Origin: Dactylis glomerata
Taxonomy: Eukaryota; Streptophyta; Magnoliopsida; Poales; Poaceae
Assembly (NCBI GenBank): GCA_007115705.1
Contig: QXEO01000414.1
Span: 1,028,434 to 1,092,433 of the forward strand
Reading direction: 5' to 3'
DNA length: 64,000 nt
Positions within the stretch are counted from its first letter, which is position 1, and each line of letters starts with the position of its first letter. Shown here in pieces: positions 23,801 through 33,903 of the stretch. The position numbers and the translations under genes are program-made. Below the pieces are notes generated by a model that saw only the letters and a program-made list of their open reading frames with translations, ran no database searches and was not told the origin of the DNA.

Positions 23801-24046
23801 AGCTCATTTGGCTTCCGGACGAAACTATTCTGTAATCTGACCCTTGAGTTTGGCAGCAACTGGGAGTTGTGCGGGTCGGCGCCAACGAAACATGGCGCCG
23901 AAGCACTCGGCGCTGAACTACCAAGTTTGATTTTTTTTTTTTGCTCCTTTTCGTTGGCGCCAACCTACAACTTCAGCTCCAACCTTATTGGTACAGAACC
24001 AATCGATCAGATTTCGAAATAGTTCCACCGAAAGGTTAGATGAGCT
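23801..24046. mobile_element. Inverted-repeat element of unknown superfamily next to the Stowaway MITE
   Basis: The ends agctcat (left) and atgagct (right) begin a long imperfect inverted repeat. About 40 bp at the edges match loosely, and the inner arms 23865-23890 and 23948-23972 match closely (ttggcgccaacgaaa type). It starts exactly where the Stowaway TA ends, so the two may be nested. No target duplication is clear. Confidence 0.5.
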
Positions 24047-24832
24047 ATTAGTTCCGGGTCAGATTTGAAAAAAAAGGTCCATTGTATATGCGCGGTCAAC
24101 AAGGAGGGGACAAATCTAGTGAGACATTATTTACAACATCGCCTTCACCTGGTCGAAAAGTTGACACTTGTTGATTCGCGATGGACCAAAGAAAATTTGA
24201 TGGATAAGTAAAAGGACATTCCATTCGTGAGATGGTGGAGATATATAGAGGCAACTGAAAGCTCAGGCTGAAGCCGTTTACTTAAGAGTGTTTGAAAATG
24301 AAAATCATATTTATGAGTTTCAAATTATATTAAATAAATATTTAGATGTAGCCAACTATATTTACACCAGCAACATGCAAAAGTCATGTTCAAATTCTTT
24401 GTATTTTGAGTTACATACATGTTGATTTGAGTATGTATATTTTAAATCTACAAAGTTATCAAATTTTGTCATTTTTTCTAGCCTATTAAAGAATTTCGTA
24501 TTAAAATTATGCATGCTTGTAGGTTACATTATTATTATGTCCAGATTTATTTTTATATTTTTTGAATTGTAGAAATATGATTTTTATTTATTTTTTTAAA
24601 ATAAAGAGATCACTGGAGGTCAAGAGCCAAAAGCGTTTTTTGCATAAATTTATTAGATTCACCTATTCATCTTCAATTTTCCTCAATTTTGGGTTTGCCT
24701 TATGACACGCTCATACTACATAAATGTTCTTTGTGGAGCAACTGCGAACTAGCTTTGCGATGGAAAAAAAATTGAACAAAGAACAGGACCAAATTGAATA
24801 TTCACAAAATCAAAGCTTATCTAGTATACAGT
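24047..24832. other. A/T-rich intergenic region
   Basis: No reading frame, RNA gene or repeat boundary was recognised. The tract is markedly A/T-rich, especially 24290-24620. Confidence 0.4.
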
Positions 24833-24871
24833 ACTCCCTCTGATCATATTACTTACCGCGGGAGGGAGTAG
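24833..24871. mobile_element. Miniature remnant of a Stowaway-type MITE
   Basis: TACTCCCTC at the left and GGGAGGGAGTA at the right form a short inverted repeat, each end carrying TA, with only about 20 bp between the arms. This looks like an internally deleted Stowaway copy. It sits just upstream of the GC-rich start of the RING gene. Confidence 0.55.
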
Positions 24872-24879
24872 CATCTTTT

Positions 24880-25725
24880 CCACCGAATTAAGCAGTCCAT
24901 TTCCTGTCACACTGACATGTGGACCCTGCCCCGGAGCTGCTTTTTGCCCAGAATCATCCACACATATCGCCTTCTCCTCCCGCGCAGGCGCCATTTCCAA
25001 ACCCCCCACAAAACCCCCTTCTCTCATCGGCTTTTCCTCCCGTCCCCACCCGCTCCTCTCCTCCGCGCGATCCCGCCAGCGAGAGCTCCGGCACCGGAGA
25101 CCGGCGCGGTGATCTCCTCCGTCCCGTTCTCCTCCCGCCGCCGACGCGCCCACGAGGTAAGGCGTGTACTTCGCGCTCACGGGCGCGCTCCGATCCCTCC
25201 AGCCGCCGCGAAACCTAACCCTAGCCCCGTCCTCCGCCGTCAGCTCCAGGTACCTGCGAAGGAGGCTCCGGATTCAAGCCGCGCACCACCGCCACCGGAT
25301 CCCGCGCCGGCTTCGTCTCGTCGTCCTCTCCGAGCGCCGGCTTCGTCTCGTCATCCTCTCCGTCGCCGATGCACCAGGTAGTTCCTACGTACCTTCTCTC
25401 CTCCTCAAGCCTGTGAACCGATTCCCTTTATTTGTTCCCTGAGCAGACTCGATTCGATCTAGATTGGGGATGGAGCACGCAACCGAATTTTCGAGCTCGA
25501 TTTTGTCGCGGCAACCAATTTGTGTTGATTGTTTTTTTTAATGAATTTTGCACTGAGATTTTTCTGAGCTCTGCGGGGAATGGAGGATTCAGATTTGCTT
25601 GCTGTATTAGTTCGATTGTTGATTTGTGCTTGTAATATTCTAGTACATGTGATCTCTGTTAAGCGAATTTTACTGAACTAGGAGAAGATTTATGCCTAAT
25701 TTCAGTTGTTATTGCTGCTTCAGAT
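24880..25725 (+). other. Promoter-proximal and 5' UTR region of the RING-H2 gene
   Basis: The GC-rich, CT-rich leader (24900-25156) ends in a good donor (cacgag/gtaagg, GT at 25157). Further donor-like sites follow (near 25250 and 25377), and an acceptor-like ttgctgcttcag lies just before the ATG at 25726. The most economical reading is a spliced 5' UTR. The open frames in this tract differ in frame and lack protein-like features, but a coding upstream exon is not excluded. Confidence 0.45.
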
Positions 25726-26769
25726 ATGCTTCCAGGTCTTTCACCGCCTCCGTCTCTGGTGCCGAGCGTGTCACCCGCAGCTACGCCGTCTTCGTCCATA
25801 GGCGCCAGCATCGCCATCGTTGCTATCGTTATAATTGCCACGGCTCTCCTGACCTGTTGCCTTGCGGTCCTCTGTCGTAGTTCCCGCCGTCGTCGCATGT
25901 CCTGCTCTTCATTCTCCACCCACCGCCGCAGCATCTCCCCCAAGGCATCGTCGACAGCAGCGCCCGATATGAAGGCGGAAGTGTATGTGTCTGGGTTGGA
26001 GGTCCCTGTGCCATCTGCGCCCTGTCTACCGGAGGTGGAGAGGCTGATCTTGGAGTTGCTCTCGCGACCCCCAGTGCTGGTGCAGCCGGGGAGCGGCATG
26101 TTCTGCTGCATCTGCGGCCAAGTTTTCGTGCCTACAGATATGATCCTGTCCCTTCCGGTGTGCTCGCATAAATTCCATCAAGTGTGCATCATCTCACGGA
26201 TTCGCAGGCCCGGAGCACCTTCATGCTGTCCCTTCTGTCATGCTCCCATCACCATGCCCTGCGCTGACAAGAAAAACCTTGCTCCAGCCTACTGCTTAGA
26301 TCAGTATGACATCGAGGCACAGATGATAGTGCCAGCTCCGCCTGGAGAAGAGGTGGCAGAGGCTGTGGGGGACTCTCGTGGGTGGCTGCGATCTTCACTG
26401 GACAGACTTTCAGGAAGGTGGAGGGGTTGCTCCAGCAACCATGCCACTGCTGTAGTAGTGCCCGTGTCCTCACAGCCTACTACCAGAAACTGGAGAGCAG
26501 AAAGCATGGGCCACCTTGGCATCGATTCAAATGGCATTCAGGTGCAATCTCGCGAAGCTGTTGGGGGCTCTCACGGCTGGCTGCACTCTTATTTGGCTAC
26601 ACTCTCCGGCACCTGGAGTGGACGCTCAGACAGCCCTTCCACTACAGTGGTGTTACCGTCGTCCTCAGGCCGTGCAACTGGGAGCTTGAGCCAGGTACCC
26701 AGTGGCTGTGGTGGTACTGTTTCGTTTTCTAGGAGCTGGGATGTTGAGGCAGCGTTGCAGAGGACTTAG
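25726..26769 (+). CDS. ATL-like transmembrane RING-H2 finger protein (probable E3 ubiquitin ligase)
   Basis: This is a 347-residue frame. Residues about 24-50 form one hydrophobic membrane segment (IGASIAIVAIVIIATALLTC), followed by basic CRSSRRRR, a typical cytosol-side anchor. The RING-H2 finger is near residues 126-175: CCICG, then CSHKFHQVC, then CCPFC, giving the C-x2-C / C-x-H-x2-H-x2-C / C-x2-C ligand pattern. The long C-terminal tail (about residues 210-347) is Ser/Gly/Arg-rich with a repeated motif: DSRGWLRSSLDRLSGRW and GSHGWLHSYLATLSGTW. ATL-type proteins recruit E2 enzymes to membrane substrates. The Pro residue that ATL fingers usually have before the third ligand is present here (LPVC), but the canonical GLD motif is not obvious, so ATL membership is inferred from layout. 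The start is the first ATG after a likely splice acceptor. Confidence 0.65.
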   Translation: MLPGLSPPPSLVPSVSPAATPSSSIGASIAIVAIVIIATALLTCCLAVLCRSSRRRRMSCSSFSTHRRSISPKASSTAAPDMKAEVYVSGLEVPVPSAPCLPEVERLILELLSRPPVLVQPGSGMFCCICGQVFVPTDMILSLPVCSHKFHQVCIISRIRRPGAPSCCPFCHAPITMPCADKKNLAPAYCLDQYDIEAQMIVPAPPGEEVAEAVGDSRGWLRSSLDRLSGRWRGCSSNHATAVVVPVSSQPTTRNWRAESMGHLGIDSNGIQVQSREAVGGSHGWLHSYLATLSGTWSGRSDSPSTTVVLPSSSGRATGSLSQVPSGCGGTVSFSRSWDVEAALQRT

Positions 26770-28014
26770 GTCTTCGAATTCGACCATGCCCGATGGTTGC
26801 TGTAAAACCAGGCAAGTTTCTACAGTAAAACTATTAGCAGAAATGTATCGACGTATATTTGTTCTGAAACCTTGCTTTCAACTTTTCCTATTTGCAGGCT
26901 GAGATACTGTCATACTCTCCCAAATAGATAAGAAGAAACGAGATAGAGAAAAGTCTGCATAGGCGATACGAAACATTACCATAATAGCATCAAAGGCGAT
27001 GTATGTCAAATTGTCTGCTGGCCTCTGTTATTTTTCAAAACAAGAGTGATTTTGTTGCAACATAGCACCGAACAATCATGGGTACAGGTGTGATTGTACC
27101 TGTTTTCCTCTGCTTTCACTTGGACTTGACTGTTGTTTTGTCTGCGCTGCTGTTTGTTTTGTGTCTGTGGTGTTGCTATCAGAGCACACTAGATGTGATC
27201 ATTTTCTGTAATTGCTTCTTCCTTTGGTCACTCACACTATGGTTTTGATTTGGTGGCTTGTGCTCGTTTATGGTACCGGCTTGAACCTCCAAATATTGTC
27301 AATGTTTACTTTGTTTACTGAGGCCTGAAGGTTAGTGATCAGTTGACGATACAACTGATGCACCGATTTTGCTCTTTTGTTTCAAAACAGATCCTTGTCT
27401 TTGCATAGTGAAAAATGAAATGTGATGTGTGGTATGTTCTTGTGTATGATGAGTTCTTTCTCATTGGTACGGATGAGAAAAAAGTAGGTAATCCTAGGCT
27501 ATTCTTGTTTCCTTACGATCTGGTGCACATGATGTTTCTGTCAAGTTGTGATGCTATTTAGTACTTCACAATCATTACAATTTGAGTTTTTGCAGGCCAG
27601 TCAGTATGTTATTATAACTATGTTGATATGACATAAAAGTGCAGGCAGATGATGGTTTACAGAATTTTACTACTACATGACACTGTGATGTAACTTAATT
27701 TTATATGTGGTGCTTGGTTCTAACTGACAAGTGACGAGATTATTGTTTCAGTATCGGGGTATTTTATCAGAAGTCTGCTGCACACCTTTCATCTGTCAAG
27801 TCACGATGCTATCTAGTTTCCACAATTGGCATTGCTGCTGAATTATTTTAGTTTTTATAGGCCTAGGGAATATGTTACAACTATGTTGATACGAAAATGT
27901 GAATGGTTTTACTTGAAGAAAAGTGCAGACTAATGATGGATGATGAAAGTTTATATGATCACGAGCGGCTTAGTTATAAGCGATTCCCAATGATCAATAG
28001 TGAGTTGCTCTGTA
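26770..28014. other. 3' flank of the RING gene with an old tandem duplication
   Basis: No gene was found. Two diverged blocks, about 27510-27650 and 27775-27940, share the order ctgtcaag..gatgct, a short spacer, gtt.caactatgttgata, and aaagtgcag..aatgatgg, which suggests an ancient tandem duplication about 265 bp apart. The first few hundred bases may be 3' UTR of the RING gene. Confidence 0.4.
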
Positions 28015-28264
28015 GACTACTCATAGTGAGAGTAACATAGCTAGTAACCTCACACACTCCAATGCATTTTGATGAGATGGCATGTTATTAAATGAGGAAA
28101 GGGAATGTTGTGGTAACATACTCCAATACACAATGAGTCTATAACTTAATAAATAAGGTCTTGCATGACACCACACATATATTATTTCCCACTATGAAGG
28201 TAGTAACATAGAGTAGTAACATTTGCATGACACTAGTCTATGTTACTCCCCACTATGAGCAGCC
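28015..28264. mobile_element. MITE with GGCTGCTCATAGTGGGGAGTAAC-like inverted ends
   Basis: The left end gactactcatagtgagagt and the right end (reverse complement ggctgctcatagtggggagt) form an inverted repeat of about 25-30 bp, with tagtaacata repeats inside and 250 bp total length. The flanking triplets are gta and tta, compatible with a decayed PIF/Harbinger TWA target, but the superfamily is uncertain. Confidence 0.6.
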
Positions 28265-28707
28265 TTAGTCAATGATGATGGCTGTCACAAGTTTGTATGG
28301 TGCACCACTAGACCTGTTGCCTCTTTTACTTGTGAAAACAGATGTATACGACTTGATCTTGCTTGGGTGTTTCTCTTGTTACTGGCTATAGCAGATGAAC
28401 ACTCGATTTCTGGGTTATTAGGTGCGAATGATGTTAGTTTTGCCTTTTTTTCCGTTTTGTGGAACTTATTAGCCTAGAGCCTAACTTGTCTTGCTGGCTC
28501 CTGTTTAGTTCAAATAATGTGAAATCATCCTGTGGCCATCCTAATCTTTTTCTTGGCTAGTTACCGTTTTCTGATGAACATACTCCAAGAGTCGGAAATG
28601 CACTTTTGATCTCCAAGAGTAAGAGTTGGTTACTTATTGTATTCAAAAACACCGTGCCACATGGATGTCTGATGAACGGCTCTACTACATCATTCTGCGA
28701 TTATAGG

Positions 28708-28734
28708 TGTTGATTCAGAGGGGAATCACCTTTC

Positions 28735-28769
<35 letters not shown>

Positions 28770-28880
28770 GATAGCACTGGCGGCTGGATGCTTGGATTAG
28801 GTCTTGCTCTTCTCCAGCCCCTTCCTTTTATAGGTCAGCACTTCATGGGCTTGGGCCTCTTGGGCCAGAATGGTTCAACA
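28708..28880 (-). repeat. 3' LTR of the Copia element (left in the window)
   Basis: This 173-bp LTR contains a TATA-like ttttata on the + strand (28826-28833 reads cttttatag; minus strand ctataaaa). It holds an (AC)16 tract, seven units longer than in the other LTR, which fully accounts for the 14-bp length difference. The C-terminal codons and stop of the pol frame (28843) lie inside this LTR. Confidence 0.9.
28737..28768. repeat. (AC)16 microsatellite in the 3' LTR of the Copia element
   Basis: Sixteen uninterrupted AC units. The homologous tract in the other LTR (33549-33566) has nine. LTRs are identical at insertion, so the difference arose afterwards by slippage. Confidence 0.9.
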
Positions 28881-30804
28881 CTCTCCCGCAAGATGGGTGG
28901 TAGATATCTATTAGCCCCATCTTGTCACATGCTAAGTTACAGTCCTTTGTTCCTAGTGCCTTTATCAAACAATCAGCAATCTGTTGTCCAGAGTTGACAT
29001 GTGTAAGGCTGATGATTCCAGCATCAAGTTTCTCCTTAATGAAGAAGCGATCAATTTCTACATGCTTTGTCCTATCATGCTGAACTGGGTTATTGGCAAT
29101 ACTTATAGCCGACTGATTGTCGCACCACACTCTCAAGGGTCCCTTCCTCAGTAGTTTCAACTCACCTAGGAGGTACTTCACCCAGAGCACTTCACAGACC
29201 CCTTGAGATAATGCTCTATACTCCGCTTCTGCTGTTGATCTAGAGACAACAGTTTGCTTCTTGCTTCTCCATGACACCAAATTTCCTCCCACAAATACAC
29301 AATAGCCTGATGTTGATCTTCTATCATCTTGACAGCCAGCCCAATCAGAATCACTATAGCCATCCACCTCAAGATGTCCACTCTTTGCAAACCACAACCC
29401 CTTTCCCGGAGTCCCCTTCAGGTATCGTAGGATTCTATGCACTATATCAAGATGCCCGCTCCTTGGTTCATGCATGTATCTGCTCACTATACTGACAGCA
29501 TATGTAATGTCAGGCCTGGTATGACACAAGTATAATAGTCTCCCAACCAGTTTCTGGTAATCTTCCTTATTCACTAGCTCACCTGATTGTGCTGTCACTT
29601 GATGGTTTTGTTCAATCGGGGTAGGAGCTGCACGACATCCCATCATGCCCATGTCACTCAAGAGATCCAAGGTGTATTTTCGTTGGCATAAAGATATTCC
29701 CTTCTCTGACCTAGCCACTTCTATACCAAGGAAGTATTTTAGGTTGCCCAAATCTTTTACCTCGAACTCCTTGCTCAGACATTCCTTTAACCTCTTTATT
29801 TCCTCCTGATCATCTCCAGTGATAATAATATCATCTACATAGACTACAAGAATAGTGATCTTCCGATCAGAATGTCTGTAGAACACTGTGTGGTCGCCAT
29901 TACATTGACCATATCCCATACCGCAAACAACCCGTTTGAACCTATCAAACCAAGCCCTCGGCGATTGCTTAAGTCCATACAAAGATTTCTTCAGCCTACA
30001 TACCTTCCCAGTGGTCTCTCGGGTACCAAAACCTGGTGGTATCTCCATGTACACTTCTTCCTGTAGGTCCCCATGCAAGAAAGCGTTCTTTACATCTAAC
30101 TGCTGTAATTTCCACCCAAAGTTAGCAGCACAAGAAACCAATATCCTTACTGTGTTCATCTTTGCTACTGGAGCAAATGTCTCATCATAGTCAATTCCAT
30201 AAGTTTGACTAAACCCTCTTGCCACCAATCTGGCTTTATACCGTTCTACCTTCCCCTCAGTATTCTGCTTCACTGTATAAATCCACTTACAACTCACTGC
30301 TTTCTTTTCTGCCGGTAGTTTGGTTAGTACCCACGTCTTATTTTTCTTCAGTGCTTCCAACTCCTCTATCATTGCTTCCCGCCACTTTGGATCTTGCTTT
30401 GCAGACTGCCAATCCCTTGGGATTGATACAGTTTGAAGAGAGGCAACAAATGCTCTATAGGAGGGAGACAGAGCCTTATAAGACATAAATTTCCCAATGT
30501 CATGGTCACCAGAATCAGTTTGTAGAGCATGCGTTTCACATAGGGCCTTCCTTGCCATGTCACTTTTCCTTGCCGCTTCACGTGTCCCTTTTCGCAACGC
30601 AATAGGCAGATCCATTGTATCAGATGAACTATCAACAGTGCTTTGCTGCTCCCCCTGCACATGTGGCTGTGGTCTATCAGATGAGCTTGCATCACCGCTA
30701 CCTTGCTGCTCCCCCCTGCATATGTGGCTGCCGTCGAGAGTACACCTGGAGATTCTGTGGCCATCGATCCTGAACAGGTTCAATAGGAATCTGGAGAGAA
30801 CCAT
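28843..30804 (-). pseudogene. Copia pol, C-terminal part: reverse transcriptase and RNase H
   Basis: The 653-residue open frame has no stop. It opens in a Ser/Gln/Gly-rich linker, then the reverse transcriptase domain (WIYTVKQNTEGKVERYKARL; FAPVAKMNTVRILVS; DVKNAFLHGDLQEEVYM; catalytic YVDDIIITG) and RNase H (DSDWAGCQDDRRSTSGYCVF; SRSTAEAEYRALSQG; VWCDNQSAI). All the catalytic Asp/Glu residues I can check are present. It is separated from the gag-integrase frame only by a frame change near 30711-30716, where a run of six G on the coding strand replaces the five seen in a nearby duplicated linker copy. Because of that break the polyprotein cannot be read through as written; otherwise the enzyme looks competent. 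Confidence 0.85.
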
Positions 30805-33367
30805 TCTGAATTGTACTTACTATCGGCTGATCCTGAATCCCATTACCAGTATTAATGCCAACAGAATCAGCTGCCCCTTGCTGAGGGTGTGACACAACCT
30901 TCTCCCCCTCATGGCCATCTTCCACAGAGTGAAGTTGGTCAAGTTCAGTAAACAATAGGCTCAGATCAGTAGATTCGCCGTAAAATGGCTCAGATTCCCT
31001 GAAGGTGACATCCATACTCACAAACATCCTTTTTGCAGAGGGACTCCAACACTTATACCCCTGTTGGCTAGATGAATATCCCACAAAAACACATTTCACT
31101 GCCCGTGGGTCCAATTTCCCAATAGATGGCCTATGATCCCGAACAAAACATGTACTACCAAATAACTTAGGAGGAACAACAAACTTATTCTCTCCAAATA
31201 CCAGCTCACATGGGGATTTCATACCTAATATCCTAGAAGGTGTCCGGTTGATCAAGTATGTGGCTGTCATGACTGCTTCACTCCACAAGAACTTGGGTAC
31301 ATTCATTGTGTATATAAGTGAGCGAGCAACTTCCAAAATGTGGCGATTCTTACGCTCCGCCACACCATTTTGAGGAGGGGTATCTGGGCAAGATGTTTGA
31401 TGAAGAATACCTTGATCAGACAAGAAAGTCCCAAAGGTGGTGTTCACATACTCTGTGCCATTATCAGTTCTGATCACCTGCACCTGAACCTGAAAATGAT
31501 TCTTCACATAAGCATGAAAGTTCTGAAAACACTGGAACACTTCATCCTTGTGACGCATCAAGTAAACCCAAGTCATACGAGAATAGCAGTCAATAAAAGT
31601 AACAAAGTACTTCATTCCATTTACTGACACCACTGGGCAGGTCCATACATCTGAATGAATAAGCATAAAAGGAGATATGCTCCTAAGCCCCTTACTCACA
31701 TATGAGGTTCTTGTGTGTTTAGCATATTCGCAGGCATTACATGTCAGTTTGCCCTTGCCTATTCCACACATAACATCTGGAAATATTCTACTCATCTTAT
31801 CAAAAGATACATGCCCCATCCTACAGTGATGGATCATTGCATGCTTCTCCTTGTCTTCCATGGATGCAGCGTACACCAACTCTGGCTTCACCCCTTTGTC
31901 CATATACCAGAGCCCTCTATGCCTGGTGCCAGTCCCAATCATCTGTCTCGTCAGTCGCTCCTGAATCAAGACACCGAACTTGTCAAGAGTCACACTACAA
32001 TCGATATCATCAATTAGAGCACTCAAAGAGACCAAATTGACAGGGAACGCCGGCACATGTAAAACTGAGGATAGAGAAATGCTTGAAGTGCACTTTACTG
32101 TGCCAACCCCAATGACGGGCTGTCTTGTACCATCAGCAGTTTGGATGGTTCCATTGTGAGTAGGAGGATGCTTGTTGTAAGACTCAAATACACAAAATTT
32201 ACCCGCAACATGCTTAGATGCTCCCGAGTCTAAAACCCATTCTGTATCATTTTCATTAGTAGCAAGAGATGCTATTTCAGAATTACCTTCATCTGTGGAG
32301 ACCCAGTGGGCAAAGTCTCCATAGGTAGCATCACCTACTTCTGCACCCTTGGACATCCCACTGTCCCCCTCATCAACTGCTATGTGAGCCTTCTGAACTC
32401 CTGAGTATCCACCTCGACCTCTGGTAGTCTGCCCCCTGTGGTATCCTGAATATCCACCTCTGCCACCAGCCATCCTACTCCCTCTAGTGTATCCCCTGCC
32501 CCTGCCACGAGTTGGACAGTTCCACTTTAGGTGACCTACCTCCCCACATGTAAAACAATCCCTAGTCTCTTTCCACTCCCTTGGCTCGACAACAACAAAT
32601 GTTGAGGCCGGTACAGTCTTCTCATCCGCTTGCTCAAGAGATAGACGCACCTCCTCTTGAGTCATTGCTGCAATAGCCTCATCAATAGTGGGCAGTGAGG
32701 TATGATGCAACAGAGAAGCTTTTCTTCCATCAAAGCGCTTATGGAGCCCCTCCAGAAGTTGTAACACGCGTCTGCGTGCTATCCATTTCTGTCCTGACTC
32801 AGTGCAGGCTGCATCATAGAGTTCGAGAGGATCACAGTTATCCTGGTCTGCCCACAATGCTTGCAGCTCAACCACATATGTCATCACTGAATTTTCACCT
32901 TGGCGCAAGCGACGAATCTTGCCATCTGTCTGAGCAATGAGCATAACATTGCCCTTGCCGGAGTATTGGGTGGACAGTGTCTTCCATATCTCAGCAGCAG
33001 GGGATAGCCCTTCCACAGATCGCCCAAGGGAGGGCACCACTGAATTCAACAGCCACCCAATAAGCAAGGAGTTGATGGCCTTCCACTTCTTCCCTTCTGC
33101 ACTAGTTTTGTCTCCTGGTCCCCCAACCCCAACAGTACCCAACAAGTACCCATCAAGATCTTTCTGCTCCACAGCCAACCTCGCCCTCCGAGACCAACTC
33201 AGATAGTTGGCAGCACCCTCAAGTTTGAGGTCAGTTGGCACCAACACAAGCTTCAGAACCACTTCCTCTTGAGGCACGATAGTCCCAGTGGTTGGGCCAT
33301 CTGCCTTGGAGGCAAGAAATGTGGTGAGCTTCTCCAGAGCCTCAGCTAGACTCTTTGCATCAGCCAT
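30698..33367 (-). pseudogene. Copia gag-protease-integrase, N-terminal part of the polyprotein
   Basis: It starts at ATG 33367 (MADAKSLAEAL); the open frame runs a little further upstream but without an ATG. In order: gag capsid-like region (DLKLEGAANYLSWSRRARL), CCHC zinc knuckle (CFTCGEVGHLKWNCP), Gly/Arg-rich tail, aspartic protease (WVLDSGASKHVAG), and integrase with the HHCC zinc domain (HHCRMGHVS ... CNACEYAKHT) and catalytic core (HSDVW; IRTDNGTEY; NGVAERKNR). The frame ends at 30698 in the linker before reverse transcriptase because of a single-base length change in a G run. Apart from that I see no stop. In the intact state it would form particles and insert the cDNA. Confidence 0.88.
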
Positions 33368-33519
33368 CTTTACCGCTGCAACTGGCACCCTCAAGTACAC
33401 AGCAGCAACTCTTCAACCCCTAACACCTTCTGCCCTGCCATCGTCGCTGCCCGCAGCTCCGCTGCCCTCAGCAGCCTTTCACGCCACCACCGCACCCAGC
33501 AACCATAGCTCTAATACCA

Positions 33520-33678
33520 TGTTGATTCAGAGGGGAATCACCTTTCTAACACACACACACACACACCGATAGCACTGGCGGCTAGATGCTTGGATTAGGT
33601 CTTGCTCTTCTCCAGCCCCTTCCTTTTATAGGTCAGCACTTCATGGGCTTGGGCCTCTTGGGCTAGAATGGTTCAACA
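33520..33678 (-). repeat. 5' LTR of the Copia element (right in the window)
   Basis: This 159-bp LTR has the same ends as the left one, an (AC)9 tract, and two single-base differences (ggctagatg for ggctggatg; gggctagaa for gggccagaa). It is followed by the target duplication ATAGG. Confidence 0.9.
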
Positions 33679-33903
33679 ATAGGCTATATATCTGTTCATA
33701 TAGCAGAAAAATATGTACGCGAATGTGTCTTCAAAAAGATTTCACAAACTTTACAATCTGTCAAGAAAAACGTGTTCTGCATTCTAAGCCAAACCAGCTC
33801 GGCGCTCACCGCAGGCATGCTAACTTATTTACATCTCTATGATGAGAAATCAGTGCCTAGCGTCCGGAGTTACTTTCATCTCACTGCAAGATGCAAATGA
33901 GGC

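Larger units (their letters stand above)
28708..33678 (-). mobile_element. Copia LTR retrotransposon, nearly complete
   Basis: This 4971-bp element has short LTRs (28708-28880 and 33520-33678), TGTTGA...TCAACA ends, and a perfect 5-bp target duplication ATAGG (28703-28707 and 33679-33683). The primer site next to the right LTR reads TGGTATTAGAGCT on the minus strand, the initiator-tRNA-Met type with one change. The purine-rich stretch beside the left LTR (28881-28900) is the polypurine tract. The domain order gag-protease-integrase-reverse transcriptase-RNase H defines Copia. Short LTRs and one long frame resemble the Ale/Retrofit group, which is an inference. Outside the AC repeat I see only two base differences between the LTRs, so the insertion is young. 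Confidence 0.95.
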
